A DNA stretch of 64,000 nucleotides, from positions 4,030,001 through 4,094,000 of the forward strand of contig NZ_JAVIWS010000001.1 of NCBI RefSeq assembly GCF_031323975.1, given 5' to 3'. The notes below the pieces were generated by a model. That model worked only from the letters and a program-made list of their open reading frames with translations, was not told the DNA's origin and did not search any database. Shown here piece after piece: positions 19,805 through 28,481 of the stretch; position 1 is the stretch's first letter, and each line of letters starts with the position of its first letter. This stretch comes from Escherichia ruysiae. Lineage in GTDB: Bacteria > Pseudomonadota > Gammaproteobacteria > Enterobacterales > Enterobacteriaceae. Both the position numbers and the translations under genes were made by a program.

Positions 19805-20098
19805 TTAAACGATGCCTTGACTACGCAGTGCCGCCAACTGCTGCATCAAAATCTCTTCGATCAGTTCGCTACGGCTCATATTGCGCGACTCTGCCAGCTC
19901 ATTCAGCGCCTCGACAGCTTCCGCGTTCAGCTTCAGTTCGACACGCTTAAGACCACGTACTTTGTCGCGTTTTAGCTGGTTGCGTTTATTAATACGCAGC
20001 TGTTCATCGCGCGAAAGCGGATTGGTTTTCGGTCGTCCCGGTCGACGCTCGTGCGCGAACAGATCTAATGTCGTACGGTCCGTTTGTTCTTTGGCCAT
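19805..20098 (-). CDS. ybfE: Ribbon-helix-helix protein YbfE
   Basis: A 97-aa basic protein of unassigned function. A Lys/Arg-rich N-terminal half is followed by a ribbon-helix-helix-like segment (about 50-85, [17 protein letters not shown]... MSRSELIEE), which suggests DNA binding. I use the ATG at 20098 ([10 protein letters not shown]); another ATG at 20167 would give 120 aa, but that extension reads as an untypical stretch. Its ribosome binding site is weak. E. coli ybfE is listed as LexA-controlled; I could not see a clear CTGT-N8-ACAG box here. It lies between ybfF and fldA, all on the minus strand. Confidence 0.85.
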   Translation of the reverse strand: MAKEQTDRTTLDLFAHERRPGRPKTNPLSRDEQLRINKRNQLKRDKVRGLKRVELKLNAEAVEALNELAESRNMSRSELIEEILMQQLAALRSQGIV

Positions 20099-20237
20099 GA
20101 TCTTGGTGACTTCGGGGGAAACAATCAGCCGGGCGTCTGCCCGGATGGATAGCGCGCCATAATACATCAGCGCGATGAGTCACGCCAACGCCCACGCGCG
20201 GAAAGCGACGCGGACGCTGGGTTTTTAATCAGTTGCG

Positions 20238-21002
20238 TTAATCATTGAGATAGCGACGGATGGCGCGCAGTACCGCATCAGGTTTTTCGGCGTGTACCCA
20301 GTGACCCGCACCCGCAATCACATGCGCCCGTGCCTGCGGGAATTGCGCCAGTAAATCATCACGATATTGTTCAGTGACATACGGTGAATTACCGCCGGGG
20401 ATAAACAGGGCAGGGTGATCCCATGCCGGGATTTTCTCCCAGCCAACAATATGCGGATACTGATCCCACAACACTGGCACGTTAAAACGCCATTCACCAT
20501 CAACGTAAGATTTCAGCAGAAACTGAATCACCCCTTCTTCATTCAGATGTTGGCGCATCACCGTTGCTGCCTGCTGTCGTGTTTGCGCGCTGGATTCGCT
20601 GACGGCGTTGATGGCGGCGAAAATCTCATCATGACGACGCACGTGATAATCAACCGGCGCAATATCGATCGCCACCAGCTTATCGATGCGATCGGGGGCT
20701 AGTGCAGTTAGCGCCATAACGGCTTTACCGCCCATAGAGTGACCGATAAACGTCGCTTTTTCGATCTGTTGTGCATCCAGCGTATCCAGCAGATCTTGCG
20801 CCATTGCTGGATAATTCATCACAGGATCGCGCGGTGAAAGTCCGTGGTTACGCATATCGACCTGGATAATATTGTGGTCGCTCACCAGGTCGCGCGCCAG
20901 AACGCCGAGGTTGTCGAGACTACCAAACAAACCGTGGACGAGGACGATGGGAGAATTATTATGCTGGTTTTGTGCAGATTGCGCGCGGATATTCAATTTC
21001 AT
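20238..21002 (-). CDS. ybfF: Esterase YbfF (alpha/beta hydrolase)
   Basis: YbfF is a 254-aa alpha/beta-hydrolase esterase with activity on short and long acyl esters, including acyl-CoA-type substrates, in published work. The HG-type oxyanion motif is LVHGLFGSLDN (residues 21-31). The nucleophile elbow GHSMGG places Ser89 in the active site, and the C-terminal GAGHWVHAE supplies the catalytic His. There is no signal peptide, so it acts in the cytoplasm. It is divergent from seqA with a 184-base spacer. Confidence 0.95.
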   Translation of the reverse strand: MKLNIRAQSAQNQHNNSPIVLVHGLFGSLDNLGVLARDLVSDHNIIQVDMRNHGLSPRDPVMNYPAMAQDLLDTLDAQQIEKATFIGHSMGGKAVMALTALAPDRIDKLVAIDIAPVDYHVRRHDEIFAAINAVSESSAQTRQQAATVMRQHLNEEGVIQFLLKSYVDGEWRFNVPVLWDQYPHIVGWEKIPAWDHPALFIPGGNSPYVTEQYRDDLLAQFPQARAHVIAGAGHWVHAEKPDAVLRAIRRYLND

Positions 21003-21186
21003 GGCAAAGTTCTTTTTTTCGCGAAGTCGGGTTAGGGTATTATGTTGACCATTGTGCCACAGGGCTGCAACAAATAAGGTTTAATCCGAGTTTTTCTGCA
21101 AGCCAGGCTTGACGCTATCCGCTGCCGGGATTTATTCATATACTCCTGGCGACTTGTATTCAGCTAAGACACCGCACTGGATTAAG

Positions 21187-21732
21187 ATGAAAACGATTGA
21201 AGTTGATGATGAACTCTACAGCTATATTGCCAGCCACACTAAGCATATCGGCGAGAGCGCATCCGACATTTTACGGCGCATGTTGAAATTTTCCGCCGCA
21301 TCACAGCCTGCTGCTCCGGTGACGAAAGAGGTTCGCATTGCGTCGCCTGCTATCGTCGAAGCGAAGCCGATCAAAACGATTAAAGACAAAGTACGCGCAA
21401 TGCGTGAACTTCTGCTTTCCGATGAATACGCAGAGCAGAAGCGCGCGGTCAACCGCTTTATGCTGCTGTTGTCTACACTATATTCTCTTGACGCTCAGGC
21501 GTTTGCCGAGGCAACGGAATCGTTGCATGGTCGCACGCGCGTTTACTTTGCGGCAGATGAACAAACGCTGCTGAAAAATGGTAATCAGACCAAGCCGAAA
21601 CATGTGCCAGGCACGCCGTATTGGGTGATCACCAACACTAACACCGGCCGTAAATGCAGCATGATCGAACACATCATGCAGTCGATGCAATTCCCGGCGG
21701 AATTGATTGAGAAGGTTTGCGGAACTATCTAA
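21187..21732 (+). CDS. seqA: Negative modulator of replication initiation SeqA
   Basis: SeqA binds hemimethylated GATC sites, sequesters oriC after initiation and helps organise new DNA. The 181-aa protein starts at ATG 21187 ([10 protein letters not shown]). The N-terminal oligomerisation segment covers residues 1-35, a flexible Ala/Pro-rich linker follows, and the GATC-binding domain runs from about 64 to the end (including GRTRVYFA and [12 protein letters not shown]). pgm begins 25 bases downstream on the same strand, the conserved seqA-pgm operon. Confidence 0.97.
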
Positions 21733-21757
21733 AACGTTGCAGATAAAGGACAAAGCA

Positions 21758-23398
21758 ATGGCAATCCACAATCGTGCAGGTCAACCTGCACAACAGAGTG
21801 ATTTGATTAACGTCGCCCAACTGACGGCGCAATATTATGTACTGAAACCAGAAGCAGGGAATGCGGAGCATGCGGTGAAATTCGGTACTTCCGGTCACCG
21901 TGGCAGTGCAGCGCGCCACAGCTTTAACGAGCCGCACATTCTGGCGATCGCTCAGGCAATTGCTGAAGAACGTGCGAAAAACGGCATCACTGGCCCTTGC
22001 TATGTGGGTAAAGATACTCACGCCCTGTCCGAACCTGCGTTCATTTCCGTACTGGAAGTGCTGGCAGCGAACGGTGTAGACGTTATTGTGCAGGAAAACA
22101 ATGGCTTCACTCCGACGCCTGCCGTTTCCAATGCCATTCTGGTTCACAACAAAAAAGGTGGCCCGCTGGCAGATGGTATCGTGATTACGCCGTCCCATAA
22201 CCCGCCGGAAGATGGTGGTATCAAATACAACCCGCCAAATGGTGGCCCGGCTGATACCAACGTCACTAAAGTGGTGGAAGACAGAGCTAACGCACTGCTG
22301 GCCGATGGCCTGAAAGGCGTGAAGCGTATCTCCCTCGACGAAGCGATGGCATCCGGTCATGTGAAAGAGCAGGATCTGGTGCAGCCGTTTGTGGAAGGTC
22401 TGGCGGATATCGTTGATATGGCGGCGATTCAGAAAGCTGGCCTGACGCTGGGCGTTGATCCGCTGGGCGGTTCCGGTATCGAATACTGGAAGCGCATTGG
22501 CGAATATTACAACCTCAACCTGACCATCGTTAACGATCAGGTCGATCAAACCTTCCGCTTTATGCACCTCGATAAAGACGGCGCGATCCGTATGGACTGC
22601 TCTTCTGAGTGTGCGATGGCGGGTCTGCTGGCGCTGCGTGATAAGTTCGATCTGGCGTTTGCTAACGACCCGGATTATGACCGTCACGGCATCGTCACTC
22701 CTGCAGGTTTGATGAATCCAAACCATTACCTGGCGGTGGCAATCAACTACCTGTTCCAGCATCGTCCGCAGTGGGGCAAAGATGTTGCAGTGGGTAAAAC
22801 GCTGGTTTCTTCTGCGATGATCGACCGTGTGGTCAACGATTTGGGGCGCAAGCTGGTAGAAGTACCGGTAGGCTTCAAATGGTTTGTTGATGGTCTGTTC
22901 GACGGTAGCTTCGGCTTTGGCGGCGAAGAGAGCGCGGGGGCTTCCTTCCTGCGTTTCGACGGTACGCCGTGGTCAACCGATAAAGACGGCATCATCATGT
23001 GTCTGCTGGCTGCGGAAATTACCGCAGTCACCGGTAAGAACCCGCAGGAACACTACAACGAACTGGCGAAACGCTTTGGTGCGCCGAGCTACAACCGCTT
23101 GCAGGCAGCTGCGACTTCCGCACAAAAAGCGGCGCTGTCTAAGCTGTCTCCGGAAATGGTGAGCGCCAGCACCCTGGCAGGTGACCCAATTACCGCGCGC
23201 CTGACTGCTGCTCCGGGCAACGGTGCTTCTATTGGCGGTCTGAAAGTGATGACTGACAACGGCTGGTTCGCCGCGCGTCCGTCAGGCACGGAAGACGCAT
23301 ACAAGATCTACTGCGAAAGCTTCCTCGGTGAAGAACATCGCAAGCAGATCGAGAAAGAAGCAGTCGAGATTGTTAGCGAAGTTCTGAAAAACGCGTAA
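21758..23398 (+). CDS. pgm: Phosphoglucomutase (alpha-D-glucose phosphate-specific)
   Basis: Pgm interconverts glucose-1-P and glucose-6-P for glycogen, galactose and envelope sugar metabolism. The 546-aa protein starts at ATG 21758 after AGATAAAGGA. The phosphoserine loop [11 protein letters not shown] puts Ser146 in the active site. The metal loop DPDYDRHG has Asp304, Asp306 and Asp308, and the C-terminal phosphate-binding [10 protein letters not shown] is intact. It is downstream of seqA and followed by a strong terminator. Confidence 0.97.
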
Positions 23399-23412
23399 AC
23401 ATATTAAATAAG

Positions 23413-23443
23413 AAAAAGGGCGGTCGGAAGATCGCCCTTTTTA
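23413..23443 (+). terminator. Terminator after pgm
   Basis: Hairpin AAAGGGCG...CGCCCTTTTT (23415-23442) directly after the pgm stop. Confidence 0.85.
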
Positions 23444-23450
23444 CTTATGA

Positions 23451-23552
23451 CTGCCTGATGCGCTACGCTTATCAGGCCTACGAGGATAGTGCAATCTATT
23501 GAATTTACGCTATTTTGTAGGCCGGATAAGGCGTTCACGCCGCATCCGGCAT
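23451..23552. repeat. BIME between pgm and potE
   Basis: REP units TGCCTGATGCGCTACGC with TTATCAGGCCTACG, and TAGGCCGGATAAGGCG with CGCCGCATCCGGCATG, joined by an AT-rich linker. It sits between two terminators whose stems have nearly the same arms. Confidence 0.9.
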
Positions 23553-23580
23553 GAACAACGAGCACTTTGTTAATAATCCC

Positions 23581-23610
23581 AAAGGGCGATCATTCGATCG
23601 CCCTTTTTTA
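23581..23610. terminator. Bidirectional terminator at the potE 3' end
   Basis: Perfect 11-base stem AAAGGGCGATC with its complement GATCGCCCTTT, a four-base loop, and A/T runs on both sides. It closes the minus-strand speF-potE transcript. Confidence 0.88.
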
Positions 23611-23620
23611 CTTCGCTTTA

Positions 23621-24940
23621 TTAACCGTGTTTATTTTTCAGTTCAAAGCGGGGTGATACCAGACCATACAGTGTCCAGCCGAGGAAGGTCACGATGGAGC
23701 CATACAGCATGGCCTCTTCCCCAGACGAGTACAGCGCATAGAAGCTGTACATCGCACCAATAAAGGCAACAAAGTTAGCCACTTTCGCTTTAGCAGCCGG
23801 AACATTCGCTGCTTTCTGGATGATTACCAGTGCTGCCATCGACAGAATATACGGGATGATATTGGTCACCACGGCCAGGTTAACCAGCACGTTGAACTGG
23901 CTGTTCAGCGACGGGCTAATGGTCATCAGCGATAATCCGCTCTGGATAATCACAATGGTCAACATTCCCTGAACCGGTGCATCTACTTTGGTTACACGGG
24001 AGAAAATTTTCGGGAAGTACCCTTCATCGGCAGAAGATTTAAACACCTGGGCAATGGTGAACTGCCAGCCGAGCAATGAACCGCAGCAGGACATCACCAT
24101 CAACGCCATAATCACTTTACCGACTTCCGGTGTGAACATCTGCGCGAAGGCCAGACCAAACGGTGCCGTTGAATTTGCCAGCTCCATATTGGGCACAATC
24201 CCGGCAATCACGTTAGTAGAGACGATATAAATTACTGCCGCACCCAACGTACCGCCAAGAACAGCAATTGGCACGTTACGTTCCGGGTTTTCTACCACTT
24301 CAGCATTCGCACAGGCAGACTCCAGACCGAGAAAAGCCCACAATGTCATGGCGATGGAAGAACCAACCGCGCTAAAGAAGGGCGCATGATGCGGATTCCA
24401 GGAGTCAGCGTAAAGCGTCGGGCTGAACCAGAACCAGCCGATAATGCACAGGCCAATTACCGGAATAATGACACCCCACACGGTAATGCTACTGATTTGC
24501 CCGGTAATGCGTGCACCACCAAAGTTAGCCACGGTACATACCCACAGCACAGCAATAGTGGCAAGACCAATCTGAACAGGCGAAAGGGTTGTGTCAAACA
24601 ACTCAGTACCGTAGCCAACGGCGGAAATAGCGATGGCGACATTGGCAATCAGTAGCGACACACCGTAGGTATAGTTCGCCATGAAGTTACCGGATTTACC
24701 GAAGGCATATTCGGCATAACCCCCCATACCACCTGGTTTACGGCTATACATACCGCATTTTGCAAAGGCCCAGGCCAGCGCCATTGATCCTACAGCCGTC
24801 ACTAGCCAGGAGATAATCGAGATCGTCCCGACTTCGGCTAGTTTGGTCGGCAGCATAATGATGCCGGAACCCATCATGTTGACCATCGTCAGTATGGTTA
24901 ACTGCACGACGCCCATTTTATTCGCTTTAGCCTGACTCAT
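23621..24940 (-). CDS. potE: Putrescine/ornithine antiporter PotE
   Basis: PotE exchanges external ornithine for internal putrescine, which with SpeF consumes protons at low pH. The 439-aa APC-family membrane protein has about 12 hydrophobic helices. The N-terminal GSGIIMLPTKLAEVG helix is typical of the amino-acid/polyamine antiporters. The ATG at 24940 overlaps the speF stop by 4 bases, so translation is coupled. An in-frame start 57 bases upstream would lie inside speF and is not needed. Confidence 0.96.
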   Translation of the reverse strand: MSQAKANKMGVVQLTILTMVNMMGSGIIMLPTKLAEVGTISIISWLVTAVGSMALAWAFAKCGMYSRKPGGMGGYAEYAFGKSGNFMANYTYGVSLLIANVAIAISAVGYGTELFDTTLSPVQIGLATIAVLWVCTVANFGGARITGQISSITVWGVIIPVIGLCIIGWFWFSPTLYADSWNPHHAPFFSAVGSSIAMTLWAFLGLESACANAEVVENPERNVPIAVLGGTLGAAVIYIVSTNVIAGIVPNMELANSTAPFGLAFAQMFTPEVGKVIMALMVMSCCGSLLGWQFTIAQVFKSSADEGYFPKIFSRVTKVDAPVQGMLTIVIIQSGLSLMTISPSLNSQFNVLVNLAVVTNIIPYILSMAALVIIQKAANVPAAKAKVANFVAFIGAMYSFYALYSSGEEAMLYGSIVTFLGWTLYGLVSPRFELKNKHG

Positions 24941-27135
24941 AATTTTTCTCCCTTCAGCAGGGCGCTTTGTGCTTCGCTTGATTTGATGACATAGCACCAG
25001 ACCTGTTTGCGACCGTCATGTTCTTCGATGTAGACCCCCTGTAATTCCGGCGCAAAACCTGGCAGCAGGTTAATGCCTTCTTCCAGGGCAATGAAGTAAC
25101 GCAGAACTGCACCGCCCCAGACTTCACCCGGAACAACACACAGCACGCCTGGAGGATAAGGCAGGGCACCTTCGGCTGCGATACGCCCTTCTGCATCCGG
25201 CAGACGAACCAGCTCCACCTCACCGCGTAAGTAGGCGTAGTTAGCTTCTTGTGGATTCATGCTGACGCGAGGGAAGTGTTCCTTACGGAACATCTCTTTT
25301 TGCAGTTGTTTCACGTTATGACGGGCATACAGGTCGTGCATTTCCTGGCACAACTGACGCAGGGTATAACCGGCGTAACGGGCTTCATGTTGTTTGTAAA
25401 TGGAAGGCAGTACGTCTGCCAGAGGCGCATCATCTTCCAGCAGTTTTTCGAAACGTGCCAGCAGGGCGACAAGCTGTTGTAGTTTGGCCATATCTTCTGC
25501 CGGAGTCAGCAGGAATAAAATGGAGTTAAGGTCGCATTTTTCTGGAACGACACTATTTTCACGCAGGAAGTTAGCGAGAATGGTTGCAGGAACACCGAAT
25601 GCCTCATATTCGCCGTTACGTGCATCAATGCCAGGGGTAGTCAGTAGCAGCTTGCACGGATCGACAAAATATTGGTTTTCTGCGTAGCCTTCAAAAGAGT
25701 GCCAGTGTTCTCCTGGTACAAACTGGAAGAAGCGCAGGTCATTGGCAATTTCAGCGGTGGGGTATGACTGCCATGGCTTGCCATCCACCAGTTCAGGAAC
25801 GAACGGACGAATATGATGACAGTTTTCAAGGATCAGTTTGCGTGCATCAATGCCATTCGCCACGCAGTCCATCCACATATTGCGACCGCTTACGCCTTCA
25901 TGCATTTTAGCGTTGACGTCCAGTGCCGCGAACAACGGATAGAACGGGCTGGTAGAGGCATGCATCATAAAGGCATTGTTCATGCGTTTATGCGGTACAT
26001 AACGCGGTTGCCCTTTGATATGGCGGTCTTTTTTATGAATTTGTGAAGTCTGGGAAAAACCTGCCTGCTGTTTATGGACTGATTGCGTAACCAGAATGCC
26101 CGGATCGTTTTCATTAAGCTCCAGCAGCAGCGGCGAACAGTCAGCCATCATCGGGATAAACTGCTCGTAGCCGACCCATGCGGAGTCAAACAGAATGTAG
26201 TCACACAGATGACCAATTTTATCCACCACCTGGCGGGCGTTATAAATAGTGCCGTCGTAGGTGCCTAACTGAATAACCGCGAGGCGGAACGGACGAGCCT
26301 CTTTTGCCCGCTGCGGTGCGACTTCTGCAATCAGTTCGCGCAGGTAATTTTCTTCGAAGCAGTGCGCATCAATGCCACCGATAAAGCCATACGGGTTGCG
26401 TGCTGTTTCCAGATAAACCGGTGTTGCACCAGCCTGTAGCAACGCCCCGTGGTGATTAGATTTATGGTTATTGCGGTCAAACAGCACCAGATCGCCCGGT
26501 GTCAGCAGTGCGTTTAATACCACTTTGTTTGAAGAGGAGGTGCCGTTTAAAACGAAGTAGGTTTTATCGGCATTAAACACTTTTGCCGCATGTTGTTGTG
26601 CGATACACGGCGCACCTTCATGAATCAACAGATCGCCCATCGCCACGTCAGCGTTGCACAAGTCGGAACGGAAAAGAGTTTCACCAAAATACTCTACAAA
26701 CTGGTTACCCGCCGGATGGCGACGGAAAAACTCGCCGCCCTGATGACCGGGGCAATCAAAGGCGCTGTTACCCTGATTGACATAATCAACCAGTGCGCGG
26801 AAGAAAGGCGGGCGCAGCTGCGTTTCATAATGGCTGGCTGCGGTTTCTAACTGGCGACCATAAAACGTTTTCCGCGCTTCGCAATGTTCGAAGACACCCG
26901 AAATACGTGACAGGTATTTTGCAGGCACATGTTCTTCATTTTCCGTGGCAATAAATACAGGAATGCCATAGCCAGTAGCGTCTATTTCATCGAGTTTTCC
27001 ACGTTCAACATCATCGACCGATAAAACAATGGCAGCAACGTCAATATAATTACTTTCTTCAATATTCACGCATACACGATGAGTGGAAAAGTAATTCTGG
27101 CAAGAACGACTAACGGCAATTTTTAATTCTGACAT
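24937..27135 (-). CDS. speF: Inducible ornithine decarboxylase SpeF
   Basis: SpeF decarboxylates ornithine to putrescine in acid conditions. The 732-aa protein is the usual length for the large PLP-dependent bacterial ODCs. An N-terminal wing domain (about 1-110) comes first, then the PLP domain with Lys355 in QSVHKQQAGFS forming the Schiff base, and a C-terminal domain. It forms an operon with potE (4-base overlap) and is preceded by a leader of about 400 bases with the regulatory peptide speFL, through which ornithine induces expression. Confidence 0.97.
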   Translation of the reverse strand: MSELKIAVSRSCQNYFSTHRVCVNIEESNYIDVAAIVLSVDDVERGKLDEIDATGYGIPVFIATENEEHVPAKYLSRISGVFEHCEARKTFYGRQLETAASHYETQLRPPFFRALVDYVNQGNSAFDCPGHQGGEFFRRHPAGNQFVEYFGETLFRSDLCNADVAMGDLLIHEGAPCIAQQHAAKVFNADKTYFVLNGTSSSNKVVLNALLTPGDLVLFDRNNHKSNHHGALLQAGATPVYLETARNPYGFIGGIDAHCFEENYLRELIAEVAPQRAKEARPFRLAVIQLGTYDGTIYNARQVVDKIGHLCDYILFDSAWVGYEQFIPMMADCSPLLLELNENDPGILVTQSVHKQQAGFSQTSQIHKKDRHIKGQPRYVPHKRMNNAFMMHASTSPFYPLFAALDVNAKMHEGVSGRNMWMDCVANGIDARKLILENCHHIRPFVPELVDGKPWQSYPTAEIANDLRFFQFVPGEHWHSFEGYAENQYFVDPCKLLLTTPGIDARNGEYEAFGVPATILANFLRENSVVPEKCDLNSILFLLTPAEDMAKLQQLVALLARFEKLLEDDAPLADVLPSIYKQHEARYAGYTLRQLCQEMHDLYARHNVKQLQKEMFRKEHFPRVSMNPQEANYAYLRGEVELVRLPDAEGRIAAEGALPYPPGVLCVVPGEVWGGAVLRYFIALEEGINLLPGFAPELQGVYIEEHDGRKQVWCYVIKSSEAQSALLKGEKL

Positions 27136-27439
27136 TTTTCATCTCTTTATTTCAGGTAATAGCAGGTCCTCAATTTCTCAAAAGAGAAATTGATAACGCC
27201 GGAAAAAAGCAAAAAATCACCCCTGATAAATAAATCAGTAGTTTGCTTTTTGTAGATGCAATAACCCGACCAGCCCGGTAACTGGCAATACTCTACCTAT
27301 CCAGATTGCGGCGTAGCGATCTGAATTAATAAGGGTATAAAAGGGTTAGCAATGTATGAGCACCAGGGGATACAGGTATTAACCTGTTATGCTTAAAGAC
27401 AGGGAGACCTGTATTTTGAGGTGCCCTTTAGTCAGAAGA
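27136..27439 (-). promoter_or_regulatory. speF leader RNA between speFL and speF
   Basis: This 304-base untranslated stretch lies between the SpeFL stop and the speF start. In E. coli, ribosomes arrested at the SpeFL stop codon in the presence of ornithine prevent Rho-dependent termination in this leader. The sequence is AT-rich with several small hairpins, for example near 27172-27190. I see no gene in it. Confidence 0.65.
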
Positions 27440-27544
27440 CTAGCGGGCATTAAAGAAATGAAAGTCAAAGCTATTGCGATGGGAAAACTTCATAATATGA
27501 GTTGTTCGCCTTATATGAGGCATTGCACGGTTATTATTTTCCAT
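27440..27544 (-). CDS. speFL: Ornithine-sensing leader peptide SpeFL
   Basis: A 34-codon frame runs from ATG 27544 to TAG 27442-27440. It begins MENNNRAMPHIRR and ends HRNSFDFHFFNAR. The C-terminal FDFHFFNAR is the conserved arrest motif of the E. coli speFL peptide, whose ribosome stalls when ornithine binds in the exit tunnel. Two or three residues differ from the K-12 peptide as I remember it, none in the ornithine-binding tail. An AT-rich stretch upstream should carry the promoter. Confidence 0.88.
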   Translation of the reverse strand: MENNNRAMPHIRRTTHIMKFSHRNSFDFHFFNAR

Positions 27545-27732
27545 TTTCCTTTACCTTTTTCTGTATCAGTTGAAGGTGAAATTATTCTATCCATGAAAAG
27601 TCTCCGATCTGTGAAGAAGATCAAAAAAATAATCAAATCTAAATCGCTTAATCATTAAGCATCAATGACCCAGAATAGATTGTTATCTTGTTGTTTTGAG
27701 ATTGTGAGTTCATTGTTTTTTATTTGCAGGTG

Positions 27733-27770
27733 CCTTAGTTCGGCCGAATAATATTTCAGCAGAACTAAGG
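27733..27770. repeat. Inverted repeat downstream of kdpE
   Basis: CCTTAGTTC (27733-27741) and GAACTAAGG (27762-27770) form a perfect 9-base inverted repeat around a 20-base loop, about 35 bases beyond the kdpE stop. There is no proper U-tract on either strand, so its role as terminator is doubtful; it may be a binding site or 3'-end hairpin. Confidence 0.5.
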
Positions 27771-27803
27771 TTAAAATTTAAAGCATGAAAAATGAATAAA
27801 CAT

Positions 27804-28481
27804 TCAAAGCATAAACCGATACCCAATACCGGTTTCAGTAATAAAATGGCGAGGCCGAGCCGGGTCTTGTTCCAGTTTTTGCCGCAGATGCCCCATATAA
27901 ATCCGCAAATAGTGGCTGTGTTCAACCGCATTTGGCCCCCACACTTGGTTGAGTAACTGGCGCTGGGTGAGCACTTTCCCGGCGTTATTAAGCAGCACCG
28001 CCAGCAGGCGGAACTCAATCGGGGTGAGATGCACCTCTTCCTCACCGCGATGGATCACACGAGCCGCTAAATCGACGGTCACATCGGAAAATTTCACCAC
28101 CGGATCGGGCGCGGCGGTGGCTGAATGGCGGCGTAAAGCGACGCGCAGACGAGCCTGAAGCTCGCCAATGCCAAACGGTTTACTCAGGTAATCATCAGCT
28201 CCGGCATCCAGCGCGGCGATTTTGTCGCTCTCTTCACTACGTGCGGAAAGCACAATCACCGGCACCGCGCTCCACTGGCGCAGGTCGCGGATAAACTCAA
28301 TCCCATCACCGTCGGGCAGACCGAGATCGAGAATAATTAAATCCGGCTTGCGGGTTGCCGCTTCCAGTAAGCCGCGTTGCAGCGTTTCGGCCTCAAAGAC
28401 GCGCATACCATCGCCCTCCAGCGCCGTGCGCAGAAACCGACGAATAGCCTGTTCATCTTCAACAATCAGAACGTTTGTCAC
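27804..28481 (-). CDS. kdpE: Response regulator KdpE
   Basis: KdpE activates kdpFABC when phosphorylated by KdpD under K+ limitation. The 225-aa OmpR/PhoB-type regulator has a receiver domain (1-120, phospho-acceptor Asp52 in ILDLGLPDGDG, acidic residues Glu8/Asp9) and a winged-helix output domain (about 125-225, with LTPIEFRLLAVLLNNAGKVLTQRQLL). Its start overlaps the kdpD stop by 4 bases. Its likely target site is visible upstream of kdpF in this window. Confidence 0.97.
   Translation of the reverse strand: MTNVLIVEDEQAIRRFLRTALEGDGMRVFEAETLQRGLLEAATRKPDLIILDLGLPDGDGIEFIRDLRQWSAVPVIVLSARSEESDKIAALDAGADDYLSKPFGIGELQARLRVALRRHSATAAPDPVVKFSDVTVDLAARVIHRGEEEVHLTPIEFRLLAVLLNNAGKVLTQRQLLNQVWGPNAVEHSHYLRIYMGHLRQKLEQDPARPRHFITETGIGYRFML

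Noticed and set aside
27389..27658. 89-codon plus-strand frame between speF and kdpE (similar to an old ybfK-type prediction)
   Set aside because: It is antisense to speFL, has no good ribosome binding site and a composition explained by the leader peptide gene on the other strand.
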